From: QHXW01 sp963768075
GTDB taxonomy: Bacteria; Acidobacteriota; Terriglobia; Bryobacterales; Bryobacteraceae
Direction: 5' to 3'
Assembly: GCA_963768075.1 (NCBI GenBank)
Contig: CAVYHD010000038.1
Coordinates: 1-64,000, forward strand
Length of the DNA: 64,000 nucleotides
Below are positions 27,002-36,264 of this stretch, piece by piece. Numbering within the stretch: position 1 is the first letter of the stretch; each line of letters starts with the position of its first letter. The notes beneath the pieces are model-generated. The model made no database searches. It worked only from the letters and a program-made list of their open reading frames with translations, and was not told the origin of the DNA. A program made the translations under genes and the position numbers.

Positions 27002-29011
27002 ATGAAGCAGACAGCCTCCATCCGGCGCTCGCGAGCCCGCAACGGCAACGTGCCGGCGTCTACGAGTGTCTCACAGCAACCCGGAAATAACAGCCCGGCG
27101 CGGGCTTCTCAGCCGGATCTGTTGGATTTCGCCAGCTTGAACAACAATGGCGACGACACCGCCGAGATAAGGAAAGCTCTGATCGAAAGCAATCAGCGGT
27201 TTGTGTCGCTTTTTCACGCGATAAGCGCCGGATTGGTCTTGGCGGGCCCGCGAGCTGAGATCCGGACGTGCAACCGGGCGGCCCTGGAACTGCTCGGTTT
27301 GAGCGAAGATCAGCTCATCGGGAAGACTGCCGGCGATCCCGATTGGCACATCATCTTTGAAGACGGCCGGCCGTGCCTGGGCAGGGACCGTCCGATTCCC
27401 CGCGCGATTGCGACGCGACAGCCGGTGTGCGACGTCGTCGTCGGTTTTTTTCGCCCGACGTATCAGGACTACGTCTGGCTTCTGGCGGATGCCCGGCCGC
27501 GGTTGGCGCCGGATGGCAGCGTCAATGAGGTCATCTGCTCGTTCGTCGACGTCACGGTGCACCGGGAGACTCTGCGCAACCTGACTGCCTCGATAAATCG
27601 CTACGAGGCCGCCGCTCGTGCCAGCGGTCAGATTCTGTACGATTGGGACACCGTGAGTAGCGACGCGGTCTACGGCGGCGACTATGAGCGCATCCTCGGC
27701 TACCCGGCGCAAGAACTGACGGGCGGTCTGCGGCGTTTCATGGAACTCATCCATCCGGACGATCACGATATGGTCTGGGCGGGGATCGAGCGTGTTCTCG
27801 CAACTAGAGAACCGTATCGCCGGGATTATCGCGTTCGAACCAAGGAAGGGCGCTACATCCAGGCCAGGGATCGAGGATATGCCTATCTGGATGACAGCCG
27901 AAATGTTGTCCGCATGGCAGGTTTCCTTTCCGATATCACGGAGCAGAGGCACGCTGAAGAAGAACTGCGCGCCAGTGAGCAGCGTTTCCGCGCCGCTTTC
28001 GCGCGCGCCGTTACCGGCATGATGCTCCTCGACGTGCAGGGACGCTTTATTGAGGCGAACGCGGCGTTCTGCGACATCACCGGATACACGCAGGCCGAAC
28101 TGGCGTCGCTGACATTCCTGGCGATCACGCATCCGGAAGACGTACAAAAATCGGCCAGCGCGTTCGAACAATTGTTGGCCGGCCAATTTCCCAGCTACGT
28201 TCTGGAGAAGCGGTACGTGCGCAAGGATGGCGGTGTGGTTTGGGCTCGCGTTAGCTCCATGCTCGTCCGCGACGCAAAGACCCTGCCATCACACATCGTG
28301 ACGATTGTGGAGGATGTGACCGAGCGAAAGCGGACGGAGCAGGAACTCAGCGCGCTTTCCGAGCGGTTGCTGCGAGTGCAGGACGAGGAGCGGAGGCGGC
28401 TGGCGCGTGAACTTCACGACTGCACTGCCCAGAATATCGCGGCGCTATGCATGAATCTTGGCGTGGTGAGCGAGTCGGCGGAACGGTTGGATCGGCCCGC
28501 GCAAAAGGCTCTGCGGGAATGCCTGGAACTTGGGGAGCAGTGCATCCGGGAACTGCGCACTTTCTCCTACCTTCTGCATCCGCCAGTGCTGGATGACTTA
28601 GGCCTTTGCTCCGCGCTCCGCTGGTACGTCGACGGCTTTGCTCAAAGGAGTGGGATCGAAATCGCTCTGGACGTCGCGCCGGATCTGGGCAGATTGCCGC
28701 GGGAACTTGAGTTGACGCTCTATCGGATCGTACAGGAAAGTCTCACCAACATTCATCGCCACTCCGGCAGCTGCACGGCGGTCATCCGCATCGTCAGGCA
28801 CGCCAAGGATGTTTTCATGCAGGTCCGAGACCAGGGCCATGGCATTTCGGATGGACTGAGTCCGGACAAGACTGCCACAACCCGCGTAGGCGTTGGCATT
28901 GCCAGTATGCGGGAGAGAGTTCGGCAGGCCGGAGGCCGCCTCAAGATCCGCTCCCGGCCCACCGGTACCGATGTCGAAGTGCTCATGCCGCTTTCCCATC
29001 GCCAGGTGTAA
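27002..29011 (+). CDS. three-PAS sensor histidine kinase (HisKA_3 type)
   Basis: 669 residues. Three PAS domains (about 55-190, 205-320 and 325-450, the later two with PAC-like ends FLSDITEQRHAEEEL and IVEDVTERKRTEQEL) precede a HisKA_3 dimerisation domain. The phospho-acceptor is His472 in LARELHDCTAQN. A NarL-group HATPase follows, with RIVQESLTNIHRHS and GVGIASMRERVRQAGG. No transmembrane helix is seen, so it is a cytoplasmic sensor. It begins three bases after the map stop. No response regulator is adjacent in this direction; the NarL-type regulator at 30.7 kb is on the other strand but could be a partner. Confidence 0.88.
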   Translation: MKQTASIRRSRARNGNVPASTSVSQQPGNNSPARASQPDLLDFASLNNNGDDTAEIRKALIESNQRFVSLFHAISAGLVLAGPRAEIRTCNRAALELLGLSEDQLIGKTAGDPDWHIIFEDGRPCLGRDRPIPRAIATRQPVCDVVVGFFRPTYQDYVWLLADARPRLAPDGSVNEVICSFVDVTVHRETLRNLTASINRYEAAARASGQILYDWDTVSSDAVYGGDYERILGYPAQELTGGLRRFMELIHPDDHDMVWAGIERVLATREPYRRDYRVRTKEGRYIQARDRGYAYLDDSRNVVRMAGFLSDITEQRHAEEELRASEQRFRAAFARAVTGMMLLDVQGRFIEANAAFCDITGYTQAELASLTFLAITHPEDVQKSASAFEQLLAGQFPSYVLEKRYVRKDGGVVWARVSSMLVRDAKTLPSHIVTIVEDVTERKRTEQELSALSERLLRVQDEERRRLARELHDCTAQNIAALCMNLGVVSESAERLDRPAQKALRECLELGEQCIRELRTFSYLLHPPVLDDLGLCSALRWYVDGFAQRSGIEIALDVAPDLGRLPRELELTLYRIVQESLTNIHRHSGSCTAVIRIVRHAKDVFMQVRDQGHGISDGLSPDKTATTRVGVGIASMRERVRQAGGRLKIRSRPTGTDVEVLMPLSHRQV

Positions 29012-29019
29012 GCTGTCGC

Positions 29020-30699
29020 TTAGACCGTTGCCTCGCGGATCCCCGCTCCTTCCACGCACACATAACGCCGCCCGGCGTGAAGGTTCTTGTGCTCTTCGCT
29101 GCGCCCGCTCGGCCAGTGAATCACCAGCCGTTCCGCCATGTCGCGCGTTCCCATCCCAAAGGTGAGCGGCAACTCGGATTGGGACAGGTAGCTCGATCCG
29201 CTCTTCACCATGCGGGAGCTCGATTCGCCTCCGCGATAGAGACGCACCGTCGCGCCGATGGCATCGCGGTTCGACTTGGTTCCCACCAGCTTGATACGAA
29301 TGCTGCGGTTCCCGGCGAGCTGATCATTGCGGTAGAGATGCGCCGGTCCCTGGTTCGTGGTAATCAGGACGTCGAGATCGCCGTCATTGTCGAAATCCCC
29401 GAAAGCCGCGCCACGGCCGACTTTGGGACGAGCGAAATCCTCCCCTGCCTCAGCCGCCACATTGCGAAAGCCGTCTTTTCCACCATTGAGAAATAAGTGT
29501 GGGGGCTGCTCGTAGCTCGTGTTGGCGCGCGCATTCCTCACGCTATCGTCGATATGGCCGTTGACCACGAGCAGGTCCAGCAGGCCGTCCAGGTCCGCGT
29601 CGAAGAAAAAACAACCGAAGCCCAAGCTGCGCTGCGAGAGCTTGCCGATGTTGGAACGCGGCGCCAGGTCGATGTACAGGCCACCCTTGGTTCCCCGGTA
29701 AAAACCCAACATCTCGTTGTCGAAGTTGGTCACAACCAGGCCGGGAACGCCGGAATTGTCGTAATCGGCCACGTCCACCCCCATGCCTGCCCGCGCTTTA
29801 CCATCCTCGCTGAACGCCACGCCGGCTTTGAGCGCCACGTCCTCGAACGTGCCGTGGTGCATGTTCTGGTAGAGCTTGTTGGGCTGCGTGTCATTGGCCA
29901 CAAACAGGTCGATCCAGCCGTCCAGATCACGATCCATCATGGCCACGCCCAGGGACTTGGAACTGCTATCGAATATTCCACTGGTCGCCGTGACGTCTTC
30001 AAAGGTGCCGTTGCCGCGGTTGTGGAAGAGCCAGCAAGTCGCGCCACGGTACGCCTCCGGCGTGCAATAGGACTTATGTTTCTCATCTAGGCTGCAGAAG
30101 ACATCCTGTGCGGGCGACCATTTGACGTAGTTGCACACGAACAGGTCGAGTAAGCCGTCGCGATCATAATCGAACCACAGTGCGGACGTGCTGAAGCCTT
30201 GCCGGTTTCCCAACCCGCTGTGTTGTGTTACGTCAACGAACGTTCCTTTGCCGGTGTTCTGGAACAGGCGGCCTTGCCCCACCGAGGAAACGAACAGATC
30301 CGGGAACCCGTCATTGTTGAAGTCGCCCACCGCCACGCCCAGCCCGTACATCTCGATATCCAGCCCCGCGCGCTTCGTCACATCGGTAAATGTGCCATTG
30401 CGGTTGTTGTGATAGAGCCGCATGGTGGTGCGCCGTTGCTTGTGTCCTGGCCAGTCCATGCCGTTGATGAGAATGATGTCCTGCCAGCCGTCGTTGTCGT
30501 AGTCCAGGAACGCGCAGCCAGGGCCGAGCGTTTCCGGAAGGTATTTACCGCCGAATGCCCCGCTATTGTGGATAAAGTCAATGCCGGCTTCGGCCGTCAC
30601 GTCGACCAGGCGAAACGGAAGCCGCGAGCGATCGTCCGCCCACATCTGACCTGCATCGAATAGAAGAGGACTGCTGAAGATGAAATCCCGGCGGGTCAC
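29020..30699 (-). CDS. secreted CRTAC1-like VCBS/ASPIC-UnbV protein
   Basis: 559 residues from a GTG start. The N-terminus TRRDFIFSSPLLF looks like a Tat-type signal. A series of FG-GAP/VCBS repeats carries calcium-loop signatures of the DxDxDG type: DYDNDGWQD, DFNNDGFPD, DYDRDGLLD, DRDLDGWID, DADLDGLLD and DFDNDGDLD. The C-terminal 100 residues are the ASPIC/UnbV domain (GTKSNRDAIGATVRLY, SGSSYLSQSELPLTFG, VIHWPSGRSEEH). Such beta-propellers are abundant in Acidobacteriota; the function is unknown and probably involves surface binding. Its GTG overlaps the stop of the response-regulator gene (GTGA), so it is translationally coupled to a two-component system. Confidence 0.88.
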   Translation of the reverse strand: MTRRDFIFSSPLLFDAGQMWADDRSRLPFRLVDVTAEAGIDFIHNSGAFGGKYLPETLGPGCAFLDYDNDGWQDIILINGMDWPGHKQRRTTMRLYHNNRNGTFTDVTKRAGLDIEMYGLGVAVGDFNNDGFPDLFVSSVGQGRLFQNTGKGTFVDVTQHSGLGNRQGFSTSALWFDYDRDGLLDLFVCNYVKWSPAQDVFCSLDEKHKSYCTPEAYRGATCWLFHNRGNGTFEDVTATSGIFDSSSKSLGVAMMDRDLDGWIDLFVANDTQPNKLYQNMHHGTFEDVALKAGVAFSEDGKARAGMGVDVADYDNSGVPGLVVTNFDNEMLGFYRGTKGGLYIDLAPRSNIGKLSQRSLGFGCFFFDADLDGLLDLLVVNGHIDDSVRNARANTSYEQPPHLFLNGGKDGFRNVAAEAGEDFARPKVGRGAAFGDFDNDGDLDVLITTNQGPAHLYRNDQLAGNRSIRIKLVGTKSNRDAIGATVRLYRGGESSSRMVKSGSSYLSQSELPLTFGMGTRDMAERLVIHWPSGRSEEHKNLHAGRRYVCVEGAGIREATV

Positions 30700-31322
30700 G
30701 GGATGCGAACCAGCCCCTTGCGAACCGCGTACAGCACCAGCTCCGCCGTGCGATGAATCCCGAGCGCTTCCATCAAATTGGCGCGATGCACGGAGACCGT
30801 ATTGACGCTTAGATCGAGCAACGCGGCAATTTCCTTGTTGGACTTTCCTTCGGCGATCAACTGCAGAATCTGCTTTTCGCGATTGGTCAGCTTGCCGGCG
30901 TCCGCATCAGGCTCCGCCGCGGAGGAAAGCAGTCCGGGCGCCAGGACCTTTTGTCCGGCGGCTACTTGCTTGACGGATGCGGCCAGATCGATGTCCATCG
31001 CGTTCTTGAGAATGTAGCCCTTCGCACCAGCCTCCAGCGCGTTGCGCACGTAATTCTCCTCCGAGTACATGCTTAGCATCAGAATGGCGGTATTGGGAAG
31101 GATCTTCAGAATCTCGATGCTGGCCTGCATGCCGTTTAGACCGGGCATGGCCATGTCCATCACGATCACCCGCGGTTTGAGCTCTTCCGCGAGTTTCACC
31201 GCTTCCGCGCCGTCCGCCGCCTCGCCCACCACACGAATCTCCGCGTCGTCTTCCAGCATGCGCCGGAACCCTTTGCGCACCAGGCTGTGGTCGTCTACCA
31301 GGAGAACTGTGATTTGACTCAT
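30696..31322 (-). CDS. NarL/FixJ-family response regulator
   Basis: 208 residues. Receiver domain 1-120 has the acidic pair Asp10/Asp11, phospho-acceptor Asp56 in VIVMDMAMPGLNG and the conserved Lys in GYILKNA. A LuxR-type HTH (about 143-207) contains LTNREKQILQLIAEGKSNKEIA and VNTVSVHRANLMEALG. It lies 23 bp downstream of a membrane histidine kinase, its likely partner, and overlaps the following CRTAC1-like gene by four bases. It probably controls its own operon or surface functions, though no binding site could be recognised. Confidence 0.92.
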   Translation of the reverse strand: MSQITVLLVDDHSLVRKGFRRMLEDDAEIRVVGEAADGAEAVKLAEELKPRVIVMDMAMPGLNGMQASIEILKILPNTAILMLSMYSEENYVRNALEAGAKGYILKNAMDIDLAASVKQVAAGQKVLAPGLLSSAAEPDADAGKLTNREKQILQLIAEGKSNKEIAALLDLSVNTVSVHRANLMEALGIHRTAELVLYAVRKGLVRIP

Positions 31323-31345
31323 GCCTTCGTCTTCAAACTGACACG

Positions 31346-32683
31346 CTATTCCGAACAGTCCGCCGGCGTCAACGGCACGTTCAGCCGGATTAGCGTACCA
31401 CCTTCCGCGGGCCTTAGAAACTCGATCTTACCGCGAAGCAGCTCGGCGCGCTCACGCATCGCCACCATCCCGATACCCCTCCGAATGCTGTTTCGCTGGT
31501 CGCCGGGCAAACCAACGCCATGGTCCTCCACTTCCAGATGCAGATGCTGCGGTGACAAGCTGAGCCGCACCCAAGCGTGGTCCGACTTGGAATGCTTCGC
31601 CAGATTGTTCAGCGCTTCCTGCACGACGCGGTATACGTGAATCGCCACGCCATCCGCCACCGGCTGGCTGGCGCCCGTCTTTTGGTACTGCACCCGGATG
31701 CCGGTTTGCTTCTGAAAAACCGGAATGTACCAGGTCAGCGCCTGCTCGAGCCCGCCATCATCCAGGATCGCCGGGTGCAGGGACTGATACAGGCTGCGCG
31801 TCTTTTCGAGCGTGGCCTGTGCGATCTCCCGCACTTCTTGCAGGCTTTCGCGGAATGACGCCGGCGCCTCTTGCTTGGCCGCGCGTGCCAGCATCGCCCC
31901 GATGGCCGTCAGAATCTGCCCGAATTCGTCATGCAGTTCGCGCGAGATCGACCGAAGTACCTCTTCTTGCATACTGATCAGTTTGCGCGCCAGGTCGCTT
32001 CGCTGCGCAGACAGGTGGGCCAGGCGTTCGAACAGCCGGCGGTTGGAACGGATCAGATACAAGCTGGTGAGCGCAATAGCGATTAGCGCCGCCCCCAGAA
32101 AGTAGTAGACATTGCGCTCCACCCCGGCGTAGATATTTTGAATCCGCCCGTCGGCGCGCTCCTCGGCATCGTTATTTTGGAGCAGCAACTGCGCCACGTT
32201 GGAGGCGATAGCCGCCTGCTGGGGCTCGAGCGACGCGCGGATCAGGTCGCGCGCCTGAGCATCCTTTCGCTGCGCGGCGAGGAGGAACATCTGGTCGACC
32301 GACGTCCAGAATTGCGCCAGGGATTGCGCGAAGTAAGCCTTCCTGTCTGGGCTGCGCTCCACCGGAGCGGCCGCATTCTCTAACCGCAACGCGTCCTCGA
32401 GATCGGCCCGTATGCGAGTGAGCTGCTGCCGATACGCTTGCAGCCCGTACGGTTCATCCCCGTTCACCATGTCCCGCATGGCGAGGCCCAGAGAATTGAG
32501 GTCGCTCTGTATACGCAGCAGCTGCAAGGAGTCCCGCCGGTTGCGGTCGACAAGCTGCGTCTGCAGATCCCTCAGGCCGGCGATGCGATAGAGCGCGTAC
32601 CAGGAAAATGCGCCCACCGCCGCCAGCGTGAGCGCGAGGCCGGTCATCAGCCGTGCCGTGGGATTAGAGAAGCGCTGGCCCAT
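31346..32683 (-). CDS. membrane sensor histidine kinase (HisKA_3)
   Basis: 445 residues. Two membrane helices (about 13-33 and 192-211) enclose a periplasmic helical bundle of about 160 residues similar to CHASE3/four-helix sensors. A coiled linker leads to HisKA_3 with His251 in ISRELHDEFGQI and a HATPase with VYRVVQEALNNLAKHS and RGIGMVAMRERAELLRG. It should phosphorylate the response regulator encoded 23 bp downstream. It begins 25 bp after the FHA-phosphatase gene, which suggests one operon. Confidence 0.9.
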   Translation of the reverse strand: MGQRFSNPTARLMTGLALTLAAVGAFSWYALYRIAGLRDLQTQLVDRNRRDSLQLLRIQSDLNSLGLAMRDMVNGDEPYGLQAYRQQLTRIRADLEDALRLENAAAPVERSPDRKAYFAQSLAQFWTSVDQMFLLAAQRKDAQARDLIRASLEPQQAAIASNVAQLLLQNNDAEERADGRIQNIYAGVERNVYYFLGAALIAIALTSLYLIRSNRRLFERLAHLSAQRSDLARKLISMQEEVLRSISRELHDEFGQILTAIGAMLARAAKQEAPASFRESLQEVREIAQATLEKTRSLYQSLHPAILDDGGLEQALTWYIPVFQKQTGIRVQYQKTGASQPVADGVAIHVYRVVQEALNNLAKHSKSDHAWVRLSLSPQHLHLEVEDHGVGLPGDQRNSIRRGIGMVAMRERAELLRGKIEFLRPAEGGTLIRLNVPLTPADCSE

Positions 32684-32708
32684 CAGGATCTGGCCCCAGG
32701 CCTGCCGG

Positions 32709-34358
32709 CTATCCCGTCCGGCGTGCTACCAGAAGAGTAAGATCATCGGGCGGAGGTGTTCCCGCGGCCCAATCAGCGATGGCCCGGTTCACAGCCTCCA
32801 GGATGGCGGCGGACGGCTCTGTCCGATGCTCCCTCACGGCGGCCTCCAGCCTCACTTCACCGAAATCCTCGCCTTGTGGATTCAGCGCGTCCGTCACGCC
32901 GTCGCTGAACACCACCAGAACATCTCCCGCACCCAGGCAGTTCCGCGCCTCGTCATACTTCATCATCGGCATCACGCCCAGCACGCACCCGCCGGCGTGC
33001 AACCATTCCGAATTCCCATCCGCGCGCACCAGGAGCGGCGGATTGTGTCCCGCGTTCGCGAAAATCAGCTCGCCCGTCGCTCCGTCTACCACGCACATGA
33101 AGAACGTAATGAAACGGTTACTGGGACAGTTGGTGGCCGTCAGCCGGTTGAGCCGCGTCAGCACCGCTCCCAGGTTTTCCGGCTCCTCGATCAATACCTG
33201 CACCCGCGCTTGCAAGCTCATCATCAGCAGCGATGCCGGCATCCCCTTGCCCGATACATCGCCCAGAACCATCGCTACCCGGCCGTTGGGATACGGGAAG
33301 AAATCGTAATAATCGCCCCCCACCGTGCGGCACGGCGCATTGTGGCCCGCAAGATCCAATCCCGGCACTCCAGGCGCCTGCGCGGGGAGGAACCGTCGCT
33401 GGATTTCCGCCGCCTGTTCCAGATCCCGCGCCATGATCCGCTCTTGGTGTTCAATCTCCCCCAGACGCTCATGCTCAATGCGGATCGCGGCAGTGTTGGC
33501 CATCACGGTGAGAAGATTGAGGTCATCCTCTTTGAACACCCGCGTGAGCGATGGCGAATCCACGTAGATGAGTCCGATGGTGCGGTCCTTGGTCTGCAGC
33601 GGCACGGCCATGAGCGTGCGCACGCTCTGCCCGATGATGCTCTGACGCTCCCGAAACGCTTCGTCCAGCATCGTGTCCCGCACCAGCACCGAGAGCCGCG
33701 TCTTGATCACGCGGTCACGCACAGTAGTGCTGATCCGAAACGCGCTGCCCTTGGCCGCCCGCACCACGAGCTCTTCGTCGTTTTCCAACGTCATCAACAC
33801 GCCCCGTTCGGCGCCCACGGCATCAATGGAGAGGTCCAGGATGAGCTGAAACAGCTCTGGAAGCGACTTCTTTTCTTTTTGAGGGCCCAGCTCCTCGCCG
33901 GCTTTGATGAGCGCTCGCATCTGCAAGGCGGTGGTGTCGACCGTCTTACCGCCCAGCAATTTCTTCAGATCCACCACCACCGTCGATGACGTGGGGTTTT
34001 CCACTTCCGCAATCTGGACGAACGTGACCCCGGCCGTCACTGCCTTCTCGGCCGGATCGTCGTAAACCATCACCAGGTGCCCGGCCGCCACCCGGTCGCC
34101 CGCGCCCAGGCGCATCGCGCCGTTGAGCCGGGCGTTGTTCAGCAGAGTGCCATTCTTACTGCCCAGGTCGCGGACGTTCCACTCATCGCCCTCGCGCTCG
34201 AATGCCAGGTGTTGGCGCGAGAGACCCGCGTCGTCGGCAAAGCACAACTCCGTGGTGCTGGATCGGCCTAGAGTGAGTCGATCCCCATGCAGCTGAAAAG
34301 TCTTGGTTTCACCGTCGGGGCAATGGATCCGAATTTCCCGGACGCGCGCGGGTGCCAT
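32709..34358 (-). CDS. FHA-GAF-SpoIIE (RsbU-like) serine phosphatase
   Basis: 549 residues. N-terminal FHA domain (8-100) with GRSS, SRQHLAFE and LGSKNGTLLNN, which bind phosphothreonine peptides. A GAF domain (about 155-310) follows, then a PP2C/SpoIIE phosphatase (about 335-549) with metal motifs TVGGDYYDFF, LGDVSGKGMPASLL and FSDGVTDALN. Such enzymes usually dephosphorylate anti-anti-sigma factors; none is encoded here. It is the first gene of a run that continues with a histidine kinase, response regulator and CRTAC1-like protein. A TACACT -10-like box at 34367-34372 on the minus strand lies eight bases before the ATG, so the transcript may be leaderless. Confidence 0.9.
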   Translation of the reverse strand: MAPARVREIRIHCPDGETKTFQLHGDRLTLGRSSTTELCFADDAGLSRQHLAFEREGDEWNVRDLGSKNGTLLNNARLNGAMRLGAGDRVAAGHLVMVYDDPAEKAVTAGVTFVQIAEVENPTSSTVVVDLKKLLGGKTVDTTALQMRALIKAGEELGPQKEKKSLPELFQLILDLSIDAVGAERGVLMTLENDEELVVRAAKGSAFRISTTVRDRVIKTRLSVLVRDTMLDEAFRERQSIIGQSVRTLMAVPLQTKDRTIGLIYVDSPSLTRVFKEDDLNLLTVMANTAAIRIEHERLGEIEHQERIMARDLEQAAEIQRRFLPAQAPGVPGLDLAGHNAPCRTVGGDYYDFFPYPNGRVAMVLGDVSGKGMPASLLMMSLQARVQVLIEEPENLGAVLTRLNRLTATNCPSNRFITFFMCVVDGATGELIFANAGHNPPLLVRADGNSEWLHAGGCVLGVMPMMKYDEARNCLGAGDVLVVFSDGVTDALNPQGEDFGEVRLEAAVREHRTEPSAAILEAVNRAIADWAAGTPPPDDLTLLVARRTG

Positions 34359-34491
34359 TACGCGTTAGTGTACCGCAAGGGACTGTTCGCGTTGTGCTAT
34401 GGCGTATGCCCGGCGGTGCTTGCCGTAGCCCCTGCTATCTAAGTTGTCGTAAGATACTTGTGCCGTGCCGGATAACCGGTTGGCATAACCA

Positions 34492-35250
34492 ATGAGCGAA
34501 AAACGACTGAATGGAAAAGTGGCGGTCATCACCGGAGCGAGTAAGGGACTAGGCAAGGCCATGGCCCTCGCGCTCGCCGCGGAGGGCGCCCGCATCGCGC
34601 TCGTCTCACGTACTCTCGAACAGTTGAACGAGGTGGGCAGCGCCGTAAAGGAGATGGGCGGCGAAGCCCGCGTTTTCCAGGCGAACGTTGCCGCGGAAGA
34701 TCAAGTCCGTAAGCTCGAGCGCGACGTCACCGGAGCTTTCGGCAAGATTCACATTCTGATCAATAACGCTGGGATGAACCTTCGCAAGCCCTTGGTCGAT
34801 TTCACCCTTGAGGAGTGGCATCGCGTGCTCGATACCAACCTCACCAGCGTCTTTTTGATGTGCCGCTCCTTCGTCCCGCACATGAAGGGCGTGGGCTACG
34901 GCCGAATCATCAACATGAGCTCGATCATGGGCTGGGTTTCGCTGCCCGGACGCACCGCGTATTCCGCCAGCAAGACCGCCCTGCTGGGCGTCACCCGCGC
35001 GCTTGCGCTCGAACTGGCGGCGGATGGTATCACAGTGAACGCCATCAGCCCCGGCCCGTTCGCCACCGAAATGAATACCGCACTTATGCAAGACCCGGAA
35101 CTGAACCAGCAGTTCCTCTCGAAAATTCCTGTAGGCCGCTGGGGACGCGTCGAAGAGATCGGCAATCTTGCACTCTACCTTTGCTCGGAGGAGGCAGGCT
35201 TTATCACCGGCACCGACATCTTGATCGATGGCGGCTGGACGGCGCAGTAG
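34492..35250 (+). CDS. short-chain dehydrogenase/reductase
   Basis: 252 residues, classical SDR. TGASKGLGKA cofactor motif near residues 14-23, NNAG motif (INNAGMN), catalytic Ser in MSSIMGW, YSASK (Tyr and Lys), and the C-terminal GTDILIDGGWT. The lack of an acidic residue after the second strand (VSRTLEQLNEV) hints at NADP. The family covers FabG-like and sugar/gluconate dehydrogenases. A sugar-binding lipoprotein gene follows 21 bp downstream, so a sugar or polyol dehydrogenase is more likely than fatty-acid synthesis, but this is inference from context. Confidence 0.88.
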   Translation: MSEKRLNGKVAVITGASKGLGKAMALALAAEGARIALVSRTLEQLNEVGSAVKEMGGEARVFQANVAAEDQVRKLERDVTGAFGKIHILINNAGMNLRKPLVDFTLEEWHRVLDTNLTSVFLMCRSFVPHMKGVGYGRIINMSSIMGWVSLPGRTAYSASKTALLGVTRALALELAADGITVNAISPGPFATEMNTALMQDPELNQQFLSKIPVGRWGRVEEIGNLALYLCSEEAGFITGTDILIDGGWTAQ

Positions 35251-35271
35251 TGGACGGCGTACGAGGAACAG

Positions 35272-36246
35272 ATGGCGAATTCGACAGCGTCGGTAAGATC
35301 GGCCGCGTGCGCTCTTTGCTTCTTCGTCACGCTGCTCTCCTGCAACACCGACCGCCGGAAAGTCATCGGCGTGGTGCCCAAAGGCACGTCCCACCTCTTT
35401 TGGGTTTCTGTCGAAGCCGGCGCCATGGCGGCGGGGCGCGCTCTCAACGTTGAGGTTCTCTGGAATGGCCCCGCTACAGAGACCGAATACAGCCGCCAGA
35501 TCCAAATCGTTGACTCCCTGATCGCCCGCCACGTCGACGGCCTCGCGATCGCCGCGCAGGATCATACCGCGCTCGACGCCTCGCTCGATCGTGCCGCGCG
35601 CGAAGGGATCCCCGTTACAGTGTTTGATTCGGGTGTTGACTCGACGAATTACATGACCTTTGTCGCGACGAACAACTACGAGGCCGGCCAGATGGCCGCG
35701 CGCAAGCTCGCCGAGCTGCTCAACGGGAAGGGTTTAATCGCGATGGTCCTGCATGTTCCTGGGAGCTTCTCCACCATGGAGCGCGAGCGCGGTTTCGAAG
35801 AAACCATGGCCAAGGAGTTCCCGCGTATTCACATCGCGCAGAAACAGTACGGCATGTCTGATCGCTCCAAGGCCATGGCGGCGGCGGAAAATATCCTCAC
35901 CGCCCATCCCGATCTCGATGGGATTTTTGCTTCCACCGAGCCCAGCTCCGTCGGCACCGCTCTCGCGCTCAAGTCCCGCGGCCTTGCCGGAAAGATCAAG
36001 TTCGTGGCATTCGACGCCAGCGAAGGAATGGTTGAAGACCTCAAAGGGGGAACCATTGATGCCCTGGTGGCGCAAGACCCGTTCCGCATCGGCTACGAGG
36101 CCGTCGCCACGCTCGTCGACAAGCTGAACGGCAAAACACCGCCGAAACGCATCGACCTCAGCGCGCGCGTCGTTACCAAGCCCGATCTCGATAAGCCCGA
36201 GATCAAAGCTCTGCTGAACCCCGACGTGAAGAAATACCTAAACTAG
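35272..36246 (+). CDS. sugar ABC-type substrate-binding lipoprotein
   Basis: 324 residues. A signal peptide with lipobox (FFVTLLSC, Cys as the lipidated residue) precedes a Peripla_BP_4 (ribose/RbsB-like) fold: KVIGVVPKGTSHLFW, GLAIAAQDHTALDASLDRA, TVFDSGVDS, FVATNNYEAGQMAA, DGIFASTEPSSVG and DALVAQDPFRIGYEA. It should bind a monosaccharide or similar ligand outside the inner membrane. No permease or ATPase gene follows, so it is an orphan receptor or uses components encoded elsewhere. A GAGGAA lies before the ATG. It is probably co-transcribed with the upstream dehydrogenase. Confidence 0.88.
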   Translation: MANSTASVRSAACALCFFVTLLSCNTDRRKVIGVVPKGTSHLFWVSVEAGAMAAGRALNVEVLWNGPATETEYSRQIQIVDSLIARHVDGLAIAAQDHTALDASLDRAAREGIPVTVFDSGVDSTNYMTFVATNNYEAGQMAARKLAELLNGKGLIAMVLHVPGSFSTMERERGFEETMAKEFPRIHIAQKQYGMSDRSKAMAAAENILTAHPDLDGIFASTEPSSVGTALALKSRGLAGKIKFVAFDASEGMVEDLKGGTIDALVAQDPFRIGYEAVATLVDKLNGKTPPKRIDLSARVVTKPDLDKPEIKALLNPDVKKYLN

Positions 36247-36264
36247 AGCGTGCAGCGGCGAACG

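Noticed and set aside
32628..33989. 453-codon plus-strand frame opposite the FHA-SpoIIE phosphatase
   Set aside because: His/Arg-rich antisense translation; the minus strand has clear FHA, GAF and PP2C motifs.
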